Below are positions 31,605 to 44,557 of a DNA stretch of 64,000 bases, piece by piece; position 1 is the first letter of the stretch; each line of letters opens with the position of its first letter. The position numbers and the translations under genes are program-made. The notes beneath the pieces were generated by a model. It saw nothing but the letters and a program-made list of their open reading frames with translations. It had not been told where the DNA came from and made no database searches. The stretch is from Aaosphaeria pasadenensis (taxonomy: Eukaryota > Ascomycota > Dothideomycetes > Pleosporales), in contig JAKLMB010000021.1 of assembly GCA_022813625.1 (NCBI GenBank), forward strand, positions 62,001 to 126,000, in the 5' to 3' direction.

Positions 31605-34600
31605 ATGAAGCTCCGTCGCATTATACTGAACATACTGGTTTGGGCAAACATCGCAGCATCCACCGACAATGGACTCCAAAGTGTGGTTACATGGGATAAT
31701 GGTAGTCTTCTCATCGACGGCGAGAGAGTTATAATAATGAGTGGAGAATTCCATTACCAACGCCTCCCGGTCCCCGAATTATGGCTTGATGTTTTTCAGA
31801 AATTCAAAGCGAATGGTATGAATGCTGTCAGTATCTACTTTTTTTGGTCATATCATTCGGCGGCAAAGGGACAGTACGATTTCACTACGCCGGCGAAGGA
31901 TATCCAGCGTATGTTCGACCTGGCGAGAGAGGCGGGGCTGTATGTGATTGCGCGACCTGGACCGTACTGCAATGCTGAAACAAATGGTGGAGGGTTCGCA
32001 CTTTGGACGAGTGATGGTAGTGGAGGTAAATATCGAACCAGCGATGAGACTTATCGCAGAGCGTGGTCTGAATGGATCACGGAAGTAGGCACGATAATTG
32101 CAAAAAACCAGATCACCAATGGAGGACCCGTAATCCTCGCGCAAGTGGAGAACGAACTGCAGCAGACAAAGTACGATCCACAAGATACACTAGTATTATA
32201 CATGGAGCAGCTGAAGAAGGCGTTTCATGATGCAGGTATAGTGGTTCCTATCACCCACAATGAAAAGGGAATGAGGTCAAAGAGTTGGTCATCTGATTAC
32301 AAGAATGTGGGTGGAGCAGTGGATATCTATGGCTTGGACAACTATCCTGGAGGAATGAGCTGCTCTAATCCAGATACTGGTTTCAACTTGCCGAGAACCT
32401 ATTACCAATGGTTCCAAGAAGTATCCTTCACACAGCCAGAATACTTGCCTGAGTTCGAGGGTGGATGGTTCCAGCCATGGAACGGCTATTTCTACGATCA
32501 ATGCCAGGCAGAACAAAGTCCCGAGTTCGCGGACGTTTTCTACAAAGGAGTGATTGCACAACGTGTCACACTACTTAACATATACATGGCTTTCGGTGGG
32601 ACCAACTGGGGCCACAGCGCAGCGCCGGTTGTGAGTTCTCAATGAATTCTGGCATTTGCAAGTGCTAAATATGATTTAGGTCTACACGTCGTATGATTAC
32701 GATGCTCCGCTTCGAGAGACTCGCGAGGTTCGTGACAAGTTTAAGCAGTTCAAGTTATTGGCACTTTTTACCCGTGTCAGTAAGGGTCTCCACAACACTA
32801 TCATGGAGAGCAACGGCACCCAAAATGCTGTTGATAGTTCCGCAATTTGGACTTGGGCGCTCAAGAGTCGTGACACCACATCTAGATTCTACCTCGCTGA
32901 GAACAATAACACCAGATCGAGGGCAAAGACAAATTTTGCTATCACTGTTAGTACTTCATTGGGCAATGTCTCCATCCCCACCATGCAACTAGACGGTCGA
33001 CAAAGTAGGTGGGTGGTCACAGATTATAATATTGGTAACGAAACATTACTTTACTCGTCGGCCGAAATTATTACCTACGGAACCTTCGATAAATCCGTTC
33101 TTGTCTTCTACCTCCGAGAGGGACAGACTGGAGAATTTGCTTTCAAGGCGAGTGGTGCAAATGTCATGTTCGAGACATACGGATCAGCAAGTGACCTCAG
33201 AAGATCAGACGTCACAGGGACGACGAGACACACGAAATTTGTCTATACGCAAGGCAGAGGTGCAAGCGTGGTGCAATTCTCTAACGGAGTATTGGCATAT
33301 CTACTCGACATTCCCTCAGCATACACCTTTTTTGCCCCGTCAACATCTCCCAACCCCAATGTCCAGGCAGAACAACAGGTATTCGTGCTAGGTCCATCTT
33401 TAGTTCGGGCGGCCAAAGTCACTAATTCTGAACTCTCACTTGTCGGCGATACATCAAAAACAACGACGGTAGAGGTCTATGTTGGCTCCAATATAACGAC
33501 TTTGCTCTGGAACAATGTTTCGATACCGTTTCAGCGTACAAAGTACAACTCCCTCACAGCATCGATACAGGGCCCGGAATCAAGCACGATCAAACTCCCA
33601 GAGCTAACCAACTTCAGATCCGCTGATTCACTCTTGGAAATTCACCCAAACTACACAGACACGCATTGGATCATCGCAAACAAAACGACAACCTCGAGTC
33701 CAGTTACACCTCTCACCCTGCCCGTTCTCTTTAGCAGCGACTACGGCTTCTACGTTGGCGCAAAAATCTATCGTGGACATTTCTCTGGCAAGGGTGCTAT
33801 GTCGCTCAATTTGACTGTACAGGGCGGATCAGCTGCTGGATGGAATGCATGGCTAAACGGCAGACCTTTGGGGCATCATCCTGGAGATGCAACACAATCA
33901 GCCACCACCGCCGTGCTTGCCTTCAAGGGTCATGCGCTCAATGAAAAAGACAATGTAGTTACCATCTTGACAGACTACACAGGCCATGATCAAACGAGCG
34001 TAAGACCCGCTGGTGCCGAGAATCCAAGGGGAATACTGGGTGCGCAGTTACTTGGGGCGAACAATGAGAAGCTCAATTTCGATATCTGGAGGATCCAGGG
34101 AAACGCGGGCGGAAGCAATAATCTCGATCCCGTAAGAGGACCAATGAATGAGGGAGGTTTGTATGGCGAGAGACTGGGGTGGCATCTTCCCGGTTTCGAT
34201 ACCTCCAAGTGGGAGAAGCGTAGCCCACTAACAGATGGGGTCAATGGTGTAGGTGTGCAGTGGTACGCAACTACCTTTGAGCTCGATATTGATGGAAGTC
34301 TCGATGTGCCAATTGGAATCGAGATCGGAGCAAGCCCAGGCACGGTTGCCAGGGTTTTGATCTTTGTGAATGGGTAAGTTGGGCCACGAAAAGATTCCGA
34401 GTGGCATGGATGTCTGTCGACTTGGCTGATCGTTCTCGACAGATACCAGTACGGGAAATTCCTCCCACATATTGGCCCTCAAACACGATTCCCAATACCT
34501 CCGGGGATCATCAATACGCAAGGCTTGAATACTTTGTCTATTGCTCTGTGGTCGCAAGCAGATACTGGTGCGAAATTGAACACTTTGCAGTTGATTGAAT

Positions 34601-34689
34601 ATGCGAAGTTCAGGAGTGGGTTCGGCTTTGGCAACATTGACACAAACATATTGCAACCAGGCTGGAAAGATAGATCCAATTACGCATAA
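31605..34689 (+). CDS. Secreted beta-galactosidase, glycoside hydrolase family 35
   Basis: Exons 31605-32630, 32680-34373 and 34443-34689, introns 49 and 69 nt; 988 aa, the usual size of fungal GH35 enzymes. A signal peptide (MKLRRIILNILVWANIAAS) precedes the TIM-barrel domain. The acid/base Glu is in ILAQVENELQ and the nucleophile Glu in LPEFEGGWFQPW. The substrate-pocket sequence ARPGPYCNAETNGGGF is typical. C-terminal beta-sandwich domains follow, with many N-glycosylation sites. It removes terminal beta-galactosyl residues from plant cell-wall polymers or lactose outside the cell. It is convergent with the sedolisin gene, 163 bp away, both secreted. Exon junctions restore SAAPVVYTSYDYDAPL and NGYQYGKF, as expected in the family. 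Confidence 0.95.
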
Positions 34690-34852
34690 CGACTACAGCA
34701 GCTTTAAGGTTGATGGTTGCAATCATTACATCTCTACCAAAATTATCAAAGCCATCTGTACATGCACAAGTATTTGGTACAAAAATTGATAAATCATTTA
34801 CATTTCATTTCACAAATCATGACTGATCATCTACAAGAAATGATAAACCAAT

Positions 34853-36887
34853 CTAGATCTTGGCTCCCGCAAGCTTAACGAGCTTAGGGAAATCCGGAGT
34901 ACCAAAGCCAGTGACTGGGTCCCAGCCCTTAGTGACGGGGAACCCCTCCACATTGCAGCCGTAGCTGAAACCCTTGGTGATGTCGGTAAGACCTTTGTAA
35001 CCCTTGGAGTACAGCCAAGGGTTGAGCCAGCCCAGAGGCTTCTTACCTTGGGAGATAAGAGCGTCGTTGACAAGAGAGAAGATACCTGCGACGAGAGGAG
35101 TGGAGGCCGAAGTACCAGAAATAGTACCCTCGGTTCCGTTCCAGAAGTAGGCAAAGTAAAGACCCTGACCGGCAAGATCGGGGTAGGCACGACCATCTAG
35201 ATTAAATTGATTAGATTATAGGTAGAATACTAGGGGACAGAAACAACATACCCTTTCCATAAAGACCGTCGTACGCACCATCAAGGTCCTTAACATACTT
35301 GTCGACCACCTTCTTCTGCCATTGAGGACGCTCGAAGTAGTTGCTGAATCCGGCACCGCTAGCGTAGAGGTCCCTGAAGGTTCCGTTAACGGTACGTGCC
35401 GCCCGATAGGCAGACTCCTCGGGCTCGAAGTTCATTGTGGCGCCAACAGCAGTGACATAAGGGCAAGAAGGAGGGAATCCGGGCAAGAAACGAGTGGAGT
35501 TCTTCCCATCATTAGAGAAACACTTGTCAGTTCCACCAACACCGCGATCACCAGAGCTAAAGAAGAGTGTTGTGCCGCGAGCGCCGACCTGAGCGAATTG
35601 CTTGCAGACACGATCGGCATATGATCGAGGAACGGTCTGCTCGGAATCAGAGTACGAGGTGCTGATAACCTGAGGGATCTTCTTCTGCGATAGTAGCCAG
35701 TTGACCCACACTAGGTAGGGCTCATTGCTATTGTCAGGCGTGCTGATATCGGGATTGAATGGTGGCTCTCCAGCAGTAGAGAAGCTAACAATAGGAACTG
35801 GCCAGCTGATTCCAGCGATGGCTTGGACGTCAAGATTGGCCTCCTTGCTTGTGCCTTCCGCAGATTGGTTCGCAGTGAGCGGGCCATCCTGGACGGGGCC
35901 ACCGTTGATTGAGAAGGCCTTGAAAGACTTGGCAGACTCCACAGCCTCAGGGCGGTACTTCTTTAAGAAAAGCTCGGCATCCGGTCGAATGGGGACTTCA
36001 CCAAGGAAGTTGTTGAAGCCGACAGTGTTCTTGTCGCCAGCCTTTGCCTTGTAGCCCTTGGTGTGGTAAAGGTTCGCAAAGCACTCAGGGGTGACCGAGG
36101 TAACATTGCAAACACGAGCAATAACGTCATCAGTAGGCTTCTTGTAGCTTTCGGGGACCTCAGCGGGGGCATTGAAGTAGGTCTCCTCGTTGGCGGCAGC
36201 GCGGAAGAATGACGTTGTTGGTTGAATAGCATCAATGTGGTTGTGCAAATGGCGAGGAAGAGACCAGCTGGTAGTCCTGGCAACAACCTTGTTACCATCC
36301 ACGTGTTTGTAGTTGTGGTATTCAGTGTCGAGAAGGCGCTCCGCAAGCTCCACGGGGACATGGATGGTGACCCAGTCTTTAGCAGCGCTGTAATGCAACT
36401 CTTCAATGCCATTCTCATACAGCCACTCGTGGACAAGGTCGCTGGTCTTCTTGGTAGGCTTGACCAACTCATTCACTTCTTCTGCACTAAGGTGCTGACC
36501 ATATCGCTCGTGCTCGGGGTCAGATACTACTCCAATTAGCTACTCTGTCGTTACAGTGCCTGCAAAAAACAATGTTGTGGGTGAACAGGGATGCCATCAC
36601 CCGTATGATGTAAGACAAACATGAGCATCCTAGGGTCTCCCGAAAAGTGTGGTTCGCGTCAACGTACCTTCGTAAAGATGTCTCTCCAACTCCGCAAAGT
36701 TGCTTTGCTTGAGGGCGATTTCCAATTGAATGTATCGGTCCCCGGCAGCACGGTTCAATTTCTCCCAACCATGAGGTGGAATGTGTGTCTCCTTCACACT
36801 GTAGGGCGAGCGAGATCGGAGAGGTGTTGCAAGCGAGGCTTGAGCAGCCAACGCCGCGGACAACAGCGAAGATGCGAAGAATCGCAT
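34853..36887 (-). CDS. Secreted tripeptidyl-peptidase, sedolisin family S53
   Basis: Exons 36668-36887, 35252-36526 and 34853-35196; introns 141 and 55 nt; 612 aa. The signal peptide MRFFASSLLSAALAAQASLA precedes an S53 activation prodomain (HERYGQHLSAEEV, SAAKDWVTIHVP). The catalytic Glu and Asp lie in KEANLDVQAIAG, and the Ser in the SGTSASTPLVAG motif; the FFSSGDRGVGG oxyanion-hole region and the C-terminal calcium-site residues (GLTDITKGFSYGC, GWDPVTGFG) are present. Such enzymes release tripeptides from protein N-termini at acid pH outside the cell. Intron 1 is longer than others here but uses a GTACGT donor and restores the prodomain reading frame. Nothing in the sequence suggests inactivity. 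Confidence 0.95.
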
Positions 36888-38345
36888 GATTAGTCCCAAT
36901 TGGAGTGCGGTCAAGAAGGATGGGAACAGGAGCGGTCGAGAAGATGGGCGAGGGTTGATTAGGAGTGGACGCGCCTGAATCTTCCCAAGAGGCAGAGGGG
37001 GACCAAGACCTTTTATGGTCCATTTGGACCAGGTTCAAACCAACAAGATGGTGCAATTCAATAAGGCAAATGATTTCTCTGCCGCTTATTCCATATTCTA
37101 CATGAGCCTGTCCACTACTGGCGGGGTACGAAAGTCTGTGGCTGTAGCTGTACTGGTTGTGGAAGGTGAACAGATTAACTATGCATGGTATTCTTCGTAT
37201 TTACTGGAGCGCTTGGCTGGGGCCCTTGCAGATCTTGCCAGTTAGGAAGCTCGTCGGATGGCATGGCGATAGCTTCGGAAGCTTGGTGTGACGACGCGGT
37301 CGCAGGCCATGATTGAGGAAAGGTACGAGTGAGGCAAATCTATGGCGCCGGCACCCGCCATGTGGATGATGCTGCAACCCAGCCGTGTGCCCAGGCTCGG
37401 TACTCATAGAAGCTTGTTAGGACCCTGAGCTACGATAATTGGAAATAGAACGTCAATTGGAAGATGTTGGCGTCATTGGCTGGAAGGAAGATCTGGGAGA
37501 AGGGGGGGTGGGGAAATGATTGAAGCTGAATAGAGGAGGATTGGCGGCTGGTGAGATGATTGTGGTGAATTGCGATGCTGATTAGCCTCGGAGGAGGATG
37601 GCAAGCTAACCCGAAAGGGCAGGAGATTCAACGATAAACGTCATCCGTGAGTCGATAATAAGCAATGTGAAGCCGTTATTTGATCCTTCAAGCTTCGCTT
37701 GGAGAGGCTTGGTATTACTTGTGATGTCCTTGTTACTCGTATCATTATCATTACTTATCATTATCATCGTGTTGCGACCGTTGGCATTGGCGTTGCCGCC
37801 GTCTACACACTGCCACCAACACGGTACATACCTAGGTATAAATTACTTGTGTAGCGAATAGAACTATCTTCCTACTTTGTACTTGTACTTGTAGGTATAT
37901 TCGTACAAGCGATACTACAAGTCTAGATACGTACTGTTCCGCTCCTCTTCTGCAATGCAGCCAGCTTTCCAACCTACCCGTATCCGGATGTTCCATCCCA
38001 TATTCTAGTCGTCCATTTGAGTAATCCATGCATAAGGTACCTCACCTTAGGTACAGGTACAGGCCGGAGTTGACGATGGACCCACCAAACATTATCGTAG
38101 AGTCGGCGCTGCGGATTCTGCCCCTGATCAGGTCGATAGATCGTTGGAATAACTGAGAATAACAACGAACCGGTTAGTCGCGCCAATACGCATCTCCAAG
38201 ACTTGTTGATTTGCATGCGTGTTTCCAAGTGTAACTTCATGGCTATTTTACAAGTATTTACTGAACAAGTAAATCGACGTCGGCCTCAGAGATGAGCAAT
38301 CTTCCGTTCCAGATTCAGAACAATCCCTGCCGATCTTGCATTTAA
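36888..38345. other. Intergenic, no supported gene
   Basis: Contains an AT-rich TCATTATCATTA-type simple stretch (about 37738-37770) and TACCTAGGTA-like palindromes (37827-37838, 38035-38065). No gene recognised. Confidence 0.45.
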
Positions 38346-38510
38346 CAGAGAGGATAGGGTTGGCATGTCGGGCTGGCCACCTGCTAGCTCCATGGATCTT
38401 CTACACCTAAAGTATACGTTGAAGAGTGTAAGATAGCCAGTAAACAATTTTCAAACCTCGCGAATGCACTGATAATGCCAGAACTGGTACCAGAATTAAG
38501 GCCCCAGTTG
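38346..38510. mobile_element. MITE copy 4, one end lost
   Basis: The left terminal repeat (38346-38386) is recognisable with mutations (GGGTTGGCATGTCGGGCTGG). Interior blocks AGCCAGTAAACAAT and CCTCGCGAATGCACTG match copies 3 and 2, but no right inverted repeat is found. The end coordinate is approximate. An old, truncated copy. Confidence 0.65.
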
Positions 38511-39016
38511 GATGTAGTTCAATCGCTTCCTCAAACCTTTGCAGTAAATGTATTTCCCGTGGTAAACTTCAAGATGGCATAACAGTAGACGCTAGCTAGT
38601 CTCAAAGTGAACAATACAAGAGATGACAACATAACGCGTGGAAAATCGCGTTTCATATTTATTTACAATTTTTGTACACAATTTTGTATTAATAATAATG
38701 CAGCAAGGGACTTTGCGAATTGGAGACAACGCTCTCTGCAACTCAGGCCTCAGATGAATACCTAACTCATAGACAATGCATACCATATGAGCCAAGTCAT
38801 CGCAATCAGGCCAGCTCCCGAATCTATCTCAACACGCTCACTACTGTCATAAAAAAAAACGGAATTACTCAACAAAACACAACGCCAGTCTCATCCAAGC
38901 AAGAAATCCTGAAGAAATATTTGAATGTCGACAACTCGCAGGATGCATCGGACATTCTTGATGACGCCATGGATGCGCCATAGCTCTTCACCACTGGACT
39001 GAAATGAAACTTCCAT

Positions 39017-39937
39017 ATGAAGCAAGCGAGCACTCAGGTATCACCACCATACCTTTCTATAGAGGAAATTGAAAAGGGTATGAAAGAAAATCGATTAACA
39101 AAGATTACTTGCATCTTCGACAGCTGTAGGATCGGTAACTGTGTGGTCAAAGGGGGCAAGAATCATATACTTTTGCAGGTAGCAGAAAATCATTTATTTC
39201 TCCAGGATTTCCCTCACATTAGGTCGCCTAGGCTGTATGCTGTACTTGTACATAGGCAGGAGGGTGAGCACGACTTTTATTACATTGTTTCGGAGTTTAT
39301 TGACGGGGAAGCTTAAACTTGTAACATGGGGTCAGCTCTGGCTACCTGTTCGCGCAGCATGATCTGCGCAGACTTTGCCCAGCAGTTGAAGCATTTGCGA
39401 TCTATCCCGTCGCCTGGGTACTTTAGCCGCGTGCATTACCAAAAATTTCACCCTTGGGTCAGAATGTGACAAATGTGTGGCGAGGCTATGTGTGGACCTT
39501 ACCACACTTATCACCGATTCCTCACAGCTTTTTACAATAGCGCGGAGCTGCAACTTGCTACAACATGTTTCAGCGATGCATTTAGTCAACGTGATATCAG
39601 ATACTTGTAGGAATTTCTACCAAGAATGGCAGCAGCCAAGGGATAAAATCCTGTCTTGACACTGCTAGACCCTAGATATGAGAATCTAAGTAATCGGTCT
39701 ATCACAAAGGAAGGATAATTCGCTCGGTGGGAGGTCACTCTCATGAAATGGGACACTCTCGGAATTTTGCCAGGGTTTTTCCAGATGGCCGCAATAGAAA
39801 ACCTAGCTTGCACATACCATGAGGGAGATGAATTCTTTGTACACAAAGTGTTCTCACATGTTGAGGAGACCTATTCGTCAGAGAGGAAGTTTCTCACGGG
39901 TGCTGATGGTGCCGACAAATGGGATATGAAAATTTGA
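39017..39937 (+). pseudogene. Dead aminoglycoside-phosphotransferase-like kinase (fungal APH family)
   Basis: The frame from 39017 carries N-lobe sequence (AENHLFLQDFPHIRSPRLYAV, FYYIVSEFIDGEA) and meets TAA at 39314-39316. It then continues in the same frame with ICADFAQQLKHLRSIPSPGY and HYQKFHP, a strong signature of the fungal APH family, before TGA at 39468-39470. A degraded C-lobe piece resembling the region after the metal-binding motif (ARWEVTLMKWDTLGILPGFF) follows in another frame to 39937. The catalytic HGD motif is not recognisable. At least two stops and one frame change show loss of function. The family phosphorylates small molecules, mostly unknown. Confidence 0.6.
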
Positions 39938-42735
39938 TGTTGCAATCGATAATGCGCTCAACAAACCGGAGTGTGAAGATTGATTTGGGACATTTGTTAT
40001 AGCAATGTTTACCTTCTGAAACAATGACCACATGATCCACATGAAGACGATTCTGATATCCAGCGAGCCAAACAGTCAGCTTTGTTTCGGTGTCTCCTCA
40101 ACACATTGAGTCTTATCTGATACTGATACTGCCTGGCGGATTAGAATATATGCCTTTGAACAATCTCAAAATAGGCTTGGCAGAAAGCGGAAATAAGGGG
40201 TGTCTGAACGCGAACAGAGTCAAATGTCTTGGTAGATAAGAGTCCACCAAGCAGTGTGATGAAATTGAAGGAGACATTCTTGAATGATTTGCGAAAGGGG
40301 TTTCCTTCTGCAATCCTACTGGAAAGGGATCTTAGGATGTTTGAATCACTATGAACACTTTTGTGGAGCTTTGGTAATTGTTTAACAACATTTTATGCAT
40401 GTGTAGCCAATAGATATTCATGATCAAAGACAATCTGCGACAGGTCCCGTGGCATTTTTCACGAAAAGAGTCAGGGGGCTGCCGCTCTAGAAGTACTGAA
40501 AATCAGACATGACAGATCCATTCGTCCATATTTTCATGGTCTCTCACTAATGAAATAGTCATGAGATCTGTATTGAACAGCGTTAATATAACCACCCCAG
40601 GAAGTTACAAAAATACATCCTCAACTATTGCGTCTACAAATATCCTCACAACTCAATATATCGCCGGCCTACATTCTTCCAGAAGTAAGCAAACGTAGAA
40701 CAGAGACAACACTGAAGACTCCAAGCAGGACATTATAGCACAGTGACACGATCCTAGCTCTCAGCGACAGAGCTAGGTACAGCAGAAGCTTGGATGAAGA
40801 CCTGACATGTAGTACTGGGGTTTTTTTGCTTACAATCTTTGATCGTCTGTCATTCGATTCCTGGAACCGCAGATCGGTCACTGTCACACAGGTCGTGGTT
40901 TCTGCTTCCTAGCTGACCGTCTTCGCTGTGCATAACCCATCTATCTCATAATAGATGGTTTTTTATCGCTACGAATCTCCACAAATATCTAAACTATATT
41001 AAAAATTCTAGAACATGTATATACGTACTTGATAGCCCGTGGTCAAAACCTCCAGGTGCGAGATGCGCCGTATTAGAGGAGTCTGCTTGTCGAAACAACT
41101 CGGAACTAGCACAAAGCTGTGCATTTTTGCTGACTTTGTGGACTATCACTTTAAGTGCATTGATTCACCTCCAGGATGACCTGCACGCTATGTCACCGCA
41201 AATTTTGCGATGTATGCCCTTTCATAAGGCGCAGCCACTGCGGTCCAGGTGCAAAACTATCTGGAATGCAATGACATACATAGCACCACCTATTTGAAGC
41301 AAATTTGGCTTTAGGCTCCTCACCATAGGCTCTACTAGTGGAGATATGTCTTCCGGATGGGGCATACTAGTTTTTCGGCTTGGTTGTATGTACGTATTGC
41401 GCATTCACTGCATGGACGAGGAGATGTTATTATCAACGTAGGAGGAGAATACTTCCATGAAGATTTCAACATGACTTGATTTTCCTATTACATGACAAAA
41501 AATATATTCAGAACTAAAGCCGTACCCTCGATGCTACATGATTTCGAGGGGGTGGGGGGTGGGGGGGGCCCTGTTCAATCAACGCAATAGCGGATCCTTC
41601 CGTGTGGAAGATAAGGAAGTGGAAGAATTGCTTCGGTGTTCATGTTTCTATGTTAGGTTATCCGCGATGCCAAACAGCTTCAATCCAGAATGATATAGTC
41701 TTCGAAGTGCTTTGCTGCCTTTGTTTTTATAATCAATGCCCAAAAAGTAATTGCGACTGGCTTCGAGCTGGTGCGTGAGTTCCCATCAAACGCAAATAAT
41801 AAGGCGTTTTTCGCTCCGTGGTACGTTATCGTTGCGAAGGATCCTGAACTCAAATGACTGTAGTCCTGACGCATTCATGCGTAGTATTTAAGACTTCGAA
41901 AATGCAACCTGTAACGTCCATGTCTAGGGTTCCCGGTGATAATTGTAGTATGGGTCTGAGGTTGCAATGGCCGAACATGTTCTGGACAACCCAGGACCTT
42001 ACGTTCCTATCTATCCCTGCATTTTTGGTGCATACACAGTATATGTTAAGAGAGTTGCTTCCGCCAGCTCACCTTGTGCGCGCACAATGCTCTCCAACCC
42101 CATCTTCTCCATTCGAAACAAAAGACTATTCCGCCTGTGGAAGCCAAAATTATTTTTGACTCCTCGACCGGCACGAACACACATTGCTCCGCGCCTCGGA
42201 GTCAGTGCATTGCTTTCAGGTCGCAGCACCGGACCGACCAGCCGAGGGCATTGGCGAGATTGGGACTTTAATCGGCGTACCGTCAACAGAGGTCCCAGTA
42301 GCACTATACATCACTATACTTTATTGATACTACCGTCCCCAGACCTCTCCAGCTAAGACAAACATGACCACGGTGCCTGAGCCTCTGAGGCGCGTACGTT
42401 GATGATTTATTCCGGACGAGCTCGCCTGCTGTCCGAACAGCCGACCGCTACGCGAGCCAAAGCATCGCGACGTGGAATGATATTTATCATGGGAGCCCTG
42501 GGAAACGGTCGCATAAGCCTTGGAGGCCTCGAGGACTTTTCCAACTCTCCAATAAAAGAGTTTCCGAATTGCGTTCAACTCTGGGGCTGAATTTGCGTCT
42601 CTGAAATTCGGATCAGAATCGTGGAAGCCATCTGCACATCTCTCATTCTACACTAGACGCGATCTAAAGACACACACCAGACCAGAACTTCTCGGGACGT
42701 CATAGCTAGAAAGAATAGGAGTGGGAGAAAAAAAC
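39938..42735. other. Gene-poor AT-rich region, 2.8 kb, with a G-rich tract
   Basis: No gene is supported. A G tract of three long runs (41546-41570) could form a G-quadruplex. A plus frame at 41967-42356 is basic and Pro/Ser-rich, with open frames on the opposite strand as well; I do not call it. Confidence 0.45.
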
Positions 42736-44199
42736 ATGGGGGCGACGCTATCAAAGCTGTGGGGCGCTGTAAGGACGGCATTGACGGGCGGTACGAATTC
42801 CAGCAGCTCAGCGTCGAACGACAACACGGGAAACCAACCTAAAGACGTTGAGAACGGTCTTTCCACGACAGACACACCTGCTAAACCTCCGACATCTCTG
42901 CCAAACATGAGCGGAATAAAGAAGTACGAAATCACGGCGGTATGTTAGCATTCGCATCCCAATTCCTATTCCTATTGTCCTTCTTGGAGGTGCGGACTTT
43001 GGTAGGGAGGGGTAGCTCCTGGCAGTCTTTCCCCACTCCCTCCGACATCATCGCGAATTGTTGAAGTTGAGAAGGAACAAATAACAACTCGCGAGGAATT
43101 GTACCTTCTCTATGACCAATTGCGATGTAGAGATACTATAAAGACCTCATACTGACTTTGTGACATTATCCAGCCGTGGATTCGCGACAACTGCGCTCTC
43201 GGCGAGGGCCCTTTCTGGGAGGAGAAGACCAATTCGCTCCGATTTCTTGACATTGAGAAATGCGAACTGCACACAGTAGACCTCAGCACCGGTACTTCCA
43301 GCCACAAGACCATCAAAATGGACATCTCGATGGGATCTACTGCCGATATTGAGGGCAACGACCATGAATTCATATTCGGCGGCAAATACGGTTATGGCAT
43401 TGCCAACCGCGACACCGGAGCTTACCGATGGATCAAGCAAGTCTGGACGGATGAGGAGATCGCTGCAGGCAAGCCTGACCGTATGCGAGGAAACGATGGC
43501 GCCGTAGACTCACAGGGTCGGTTCTGGGTGGGATTCATGAACGACCCCATGGTTCCCGGCTTCTCCGACTTCCAGCCCGAAGGTATGATTGATTCCAATG
43601 CTGACCTCGGTCTTTGTGCGCCGACGTTGATATCTGTATAAACAGGAGCCCTCTTCCGTCTTGACCCCGATGGCACTCTCCACCGAGCCCTCGACAAGAT
43701 CAAGATCCCCAACGGCACGACATGGAACAAGACGGACAACACCATGTACTGGGCCGACAGCCCGTTCCGTACCATCTACCAGTTTGACTATGATCCGGCC
43801 ACTGCCAGCATCACGAACAAGCGACCATTCTTCACGATGCCAGACGACAAACGGTATGGAGAGGATGCGGTACCCGATGGCCACTGTCTGGACGAGGAGG
43901 GGTACATGTGGACGGCCCTGCACGGCGGATCGCGCGTTCTACGGATCTCTCCCGAGGGCGAGGTGGTCGCGGAGATCAAGGTGCCCACACTTCAGCCCAC
44001 ATGCCCCTGCTTCTGCGGCGACGACCTCATCATTACGAGTGCTGGCGGAACGAGTGGAGAGGGCGGCAAGGGGGTAGACGAGTTCGCGGGCAGCGTATTC
44101 AAGATCAACGTTGGAGTTCGCGGACTGAAGAAGTTCAGATTCAAGGGCGGAGTGGCTATAGAGGGTGGAAAGGTGGACGGCAAGATTGTGGGAGAGTAG
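42736..44199 (+). CDS. SMP-30/gluconolactonase/LRE-like protein
   Basis: Exons 42736-42939, 43174-43582 and 43646-44199; introns 234 and 63 nt. Two in-frame starts exist: ATG 42907 (331 aa, MSGIKKYEITAPWIRDN, the usual family N-terminus) and ATG 42736 (388 aa). The core is a six-bladed beta-propeller with metal-ligand regions LGEGPFWEE, GNDGAVDSQGRFW, IPNGTTWN and VPDGHCLDEEGYMW. Members hydrolyse lactones or bind Ca2+, in the cytosol. The longer form begins MGATLSKLW, which fits an N-myristoylation site, followed by a Ser/Thr/Asn-rich stretch, so a membrane-bound isoform is conceivable but unproven. Intron 1 is unusually long for this window. Confidence 0.88.
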
Positions 44200-44557
44200 G
44201 TCACAAAGGATAGTGCGTGCGGCTTTGTTGTTATCCGTCCCTTGGAAATCCAGAAAAAGCATTCTAAGTAGGGGTAAATTGAACGGTTAACTTCCTCGTA
44301 TCGCTGGATATCCATCATTGACTTGCTCTGTGGTGTTTCATTCTGTCCAAACACGATCCTTTGTACGACTGGTCCCGCTACCCCGCACCAACCACACAGC
44401 AATTCTCCCTCTCACTGCCCCACGTTACCCTAAAAATGACGCACACAGACTCAAATTGCCTTCACGTCACCACTTGTAGGCTGCATTATCCTTTCTCCGC
44501 CTATATATTCTAAGCTGCTTTTCAAAAACGTATTATTTGCACAAGACACGATGGCCG

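Noticed and set aside
41967..42356. 130-codon plus frame, basic and Pro/Ser-rich
   Set aside because: The opposite strand is equally open and composition is explained by local base bias; a mitochondrial-leader-like start alone is not enough.
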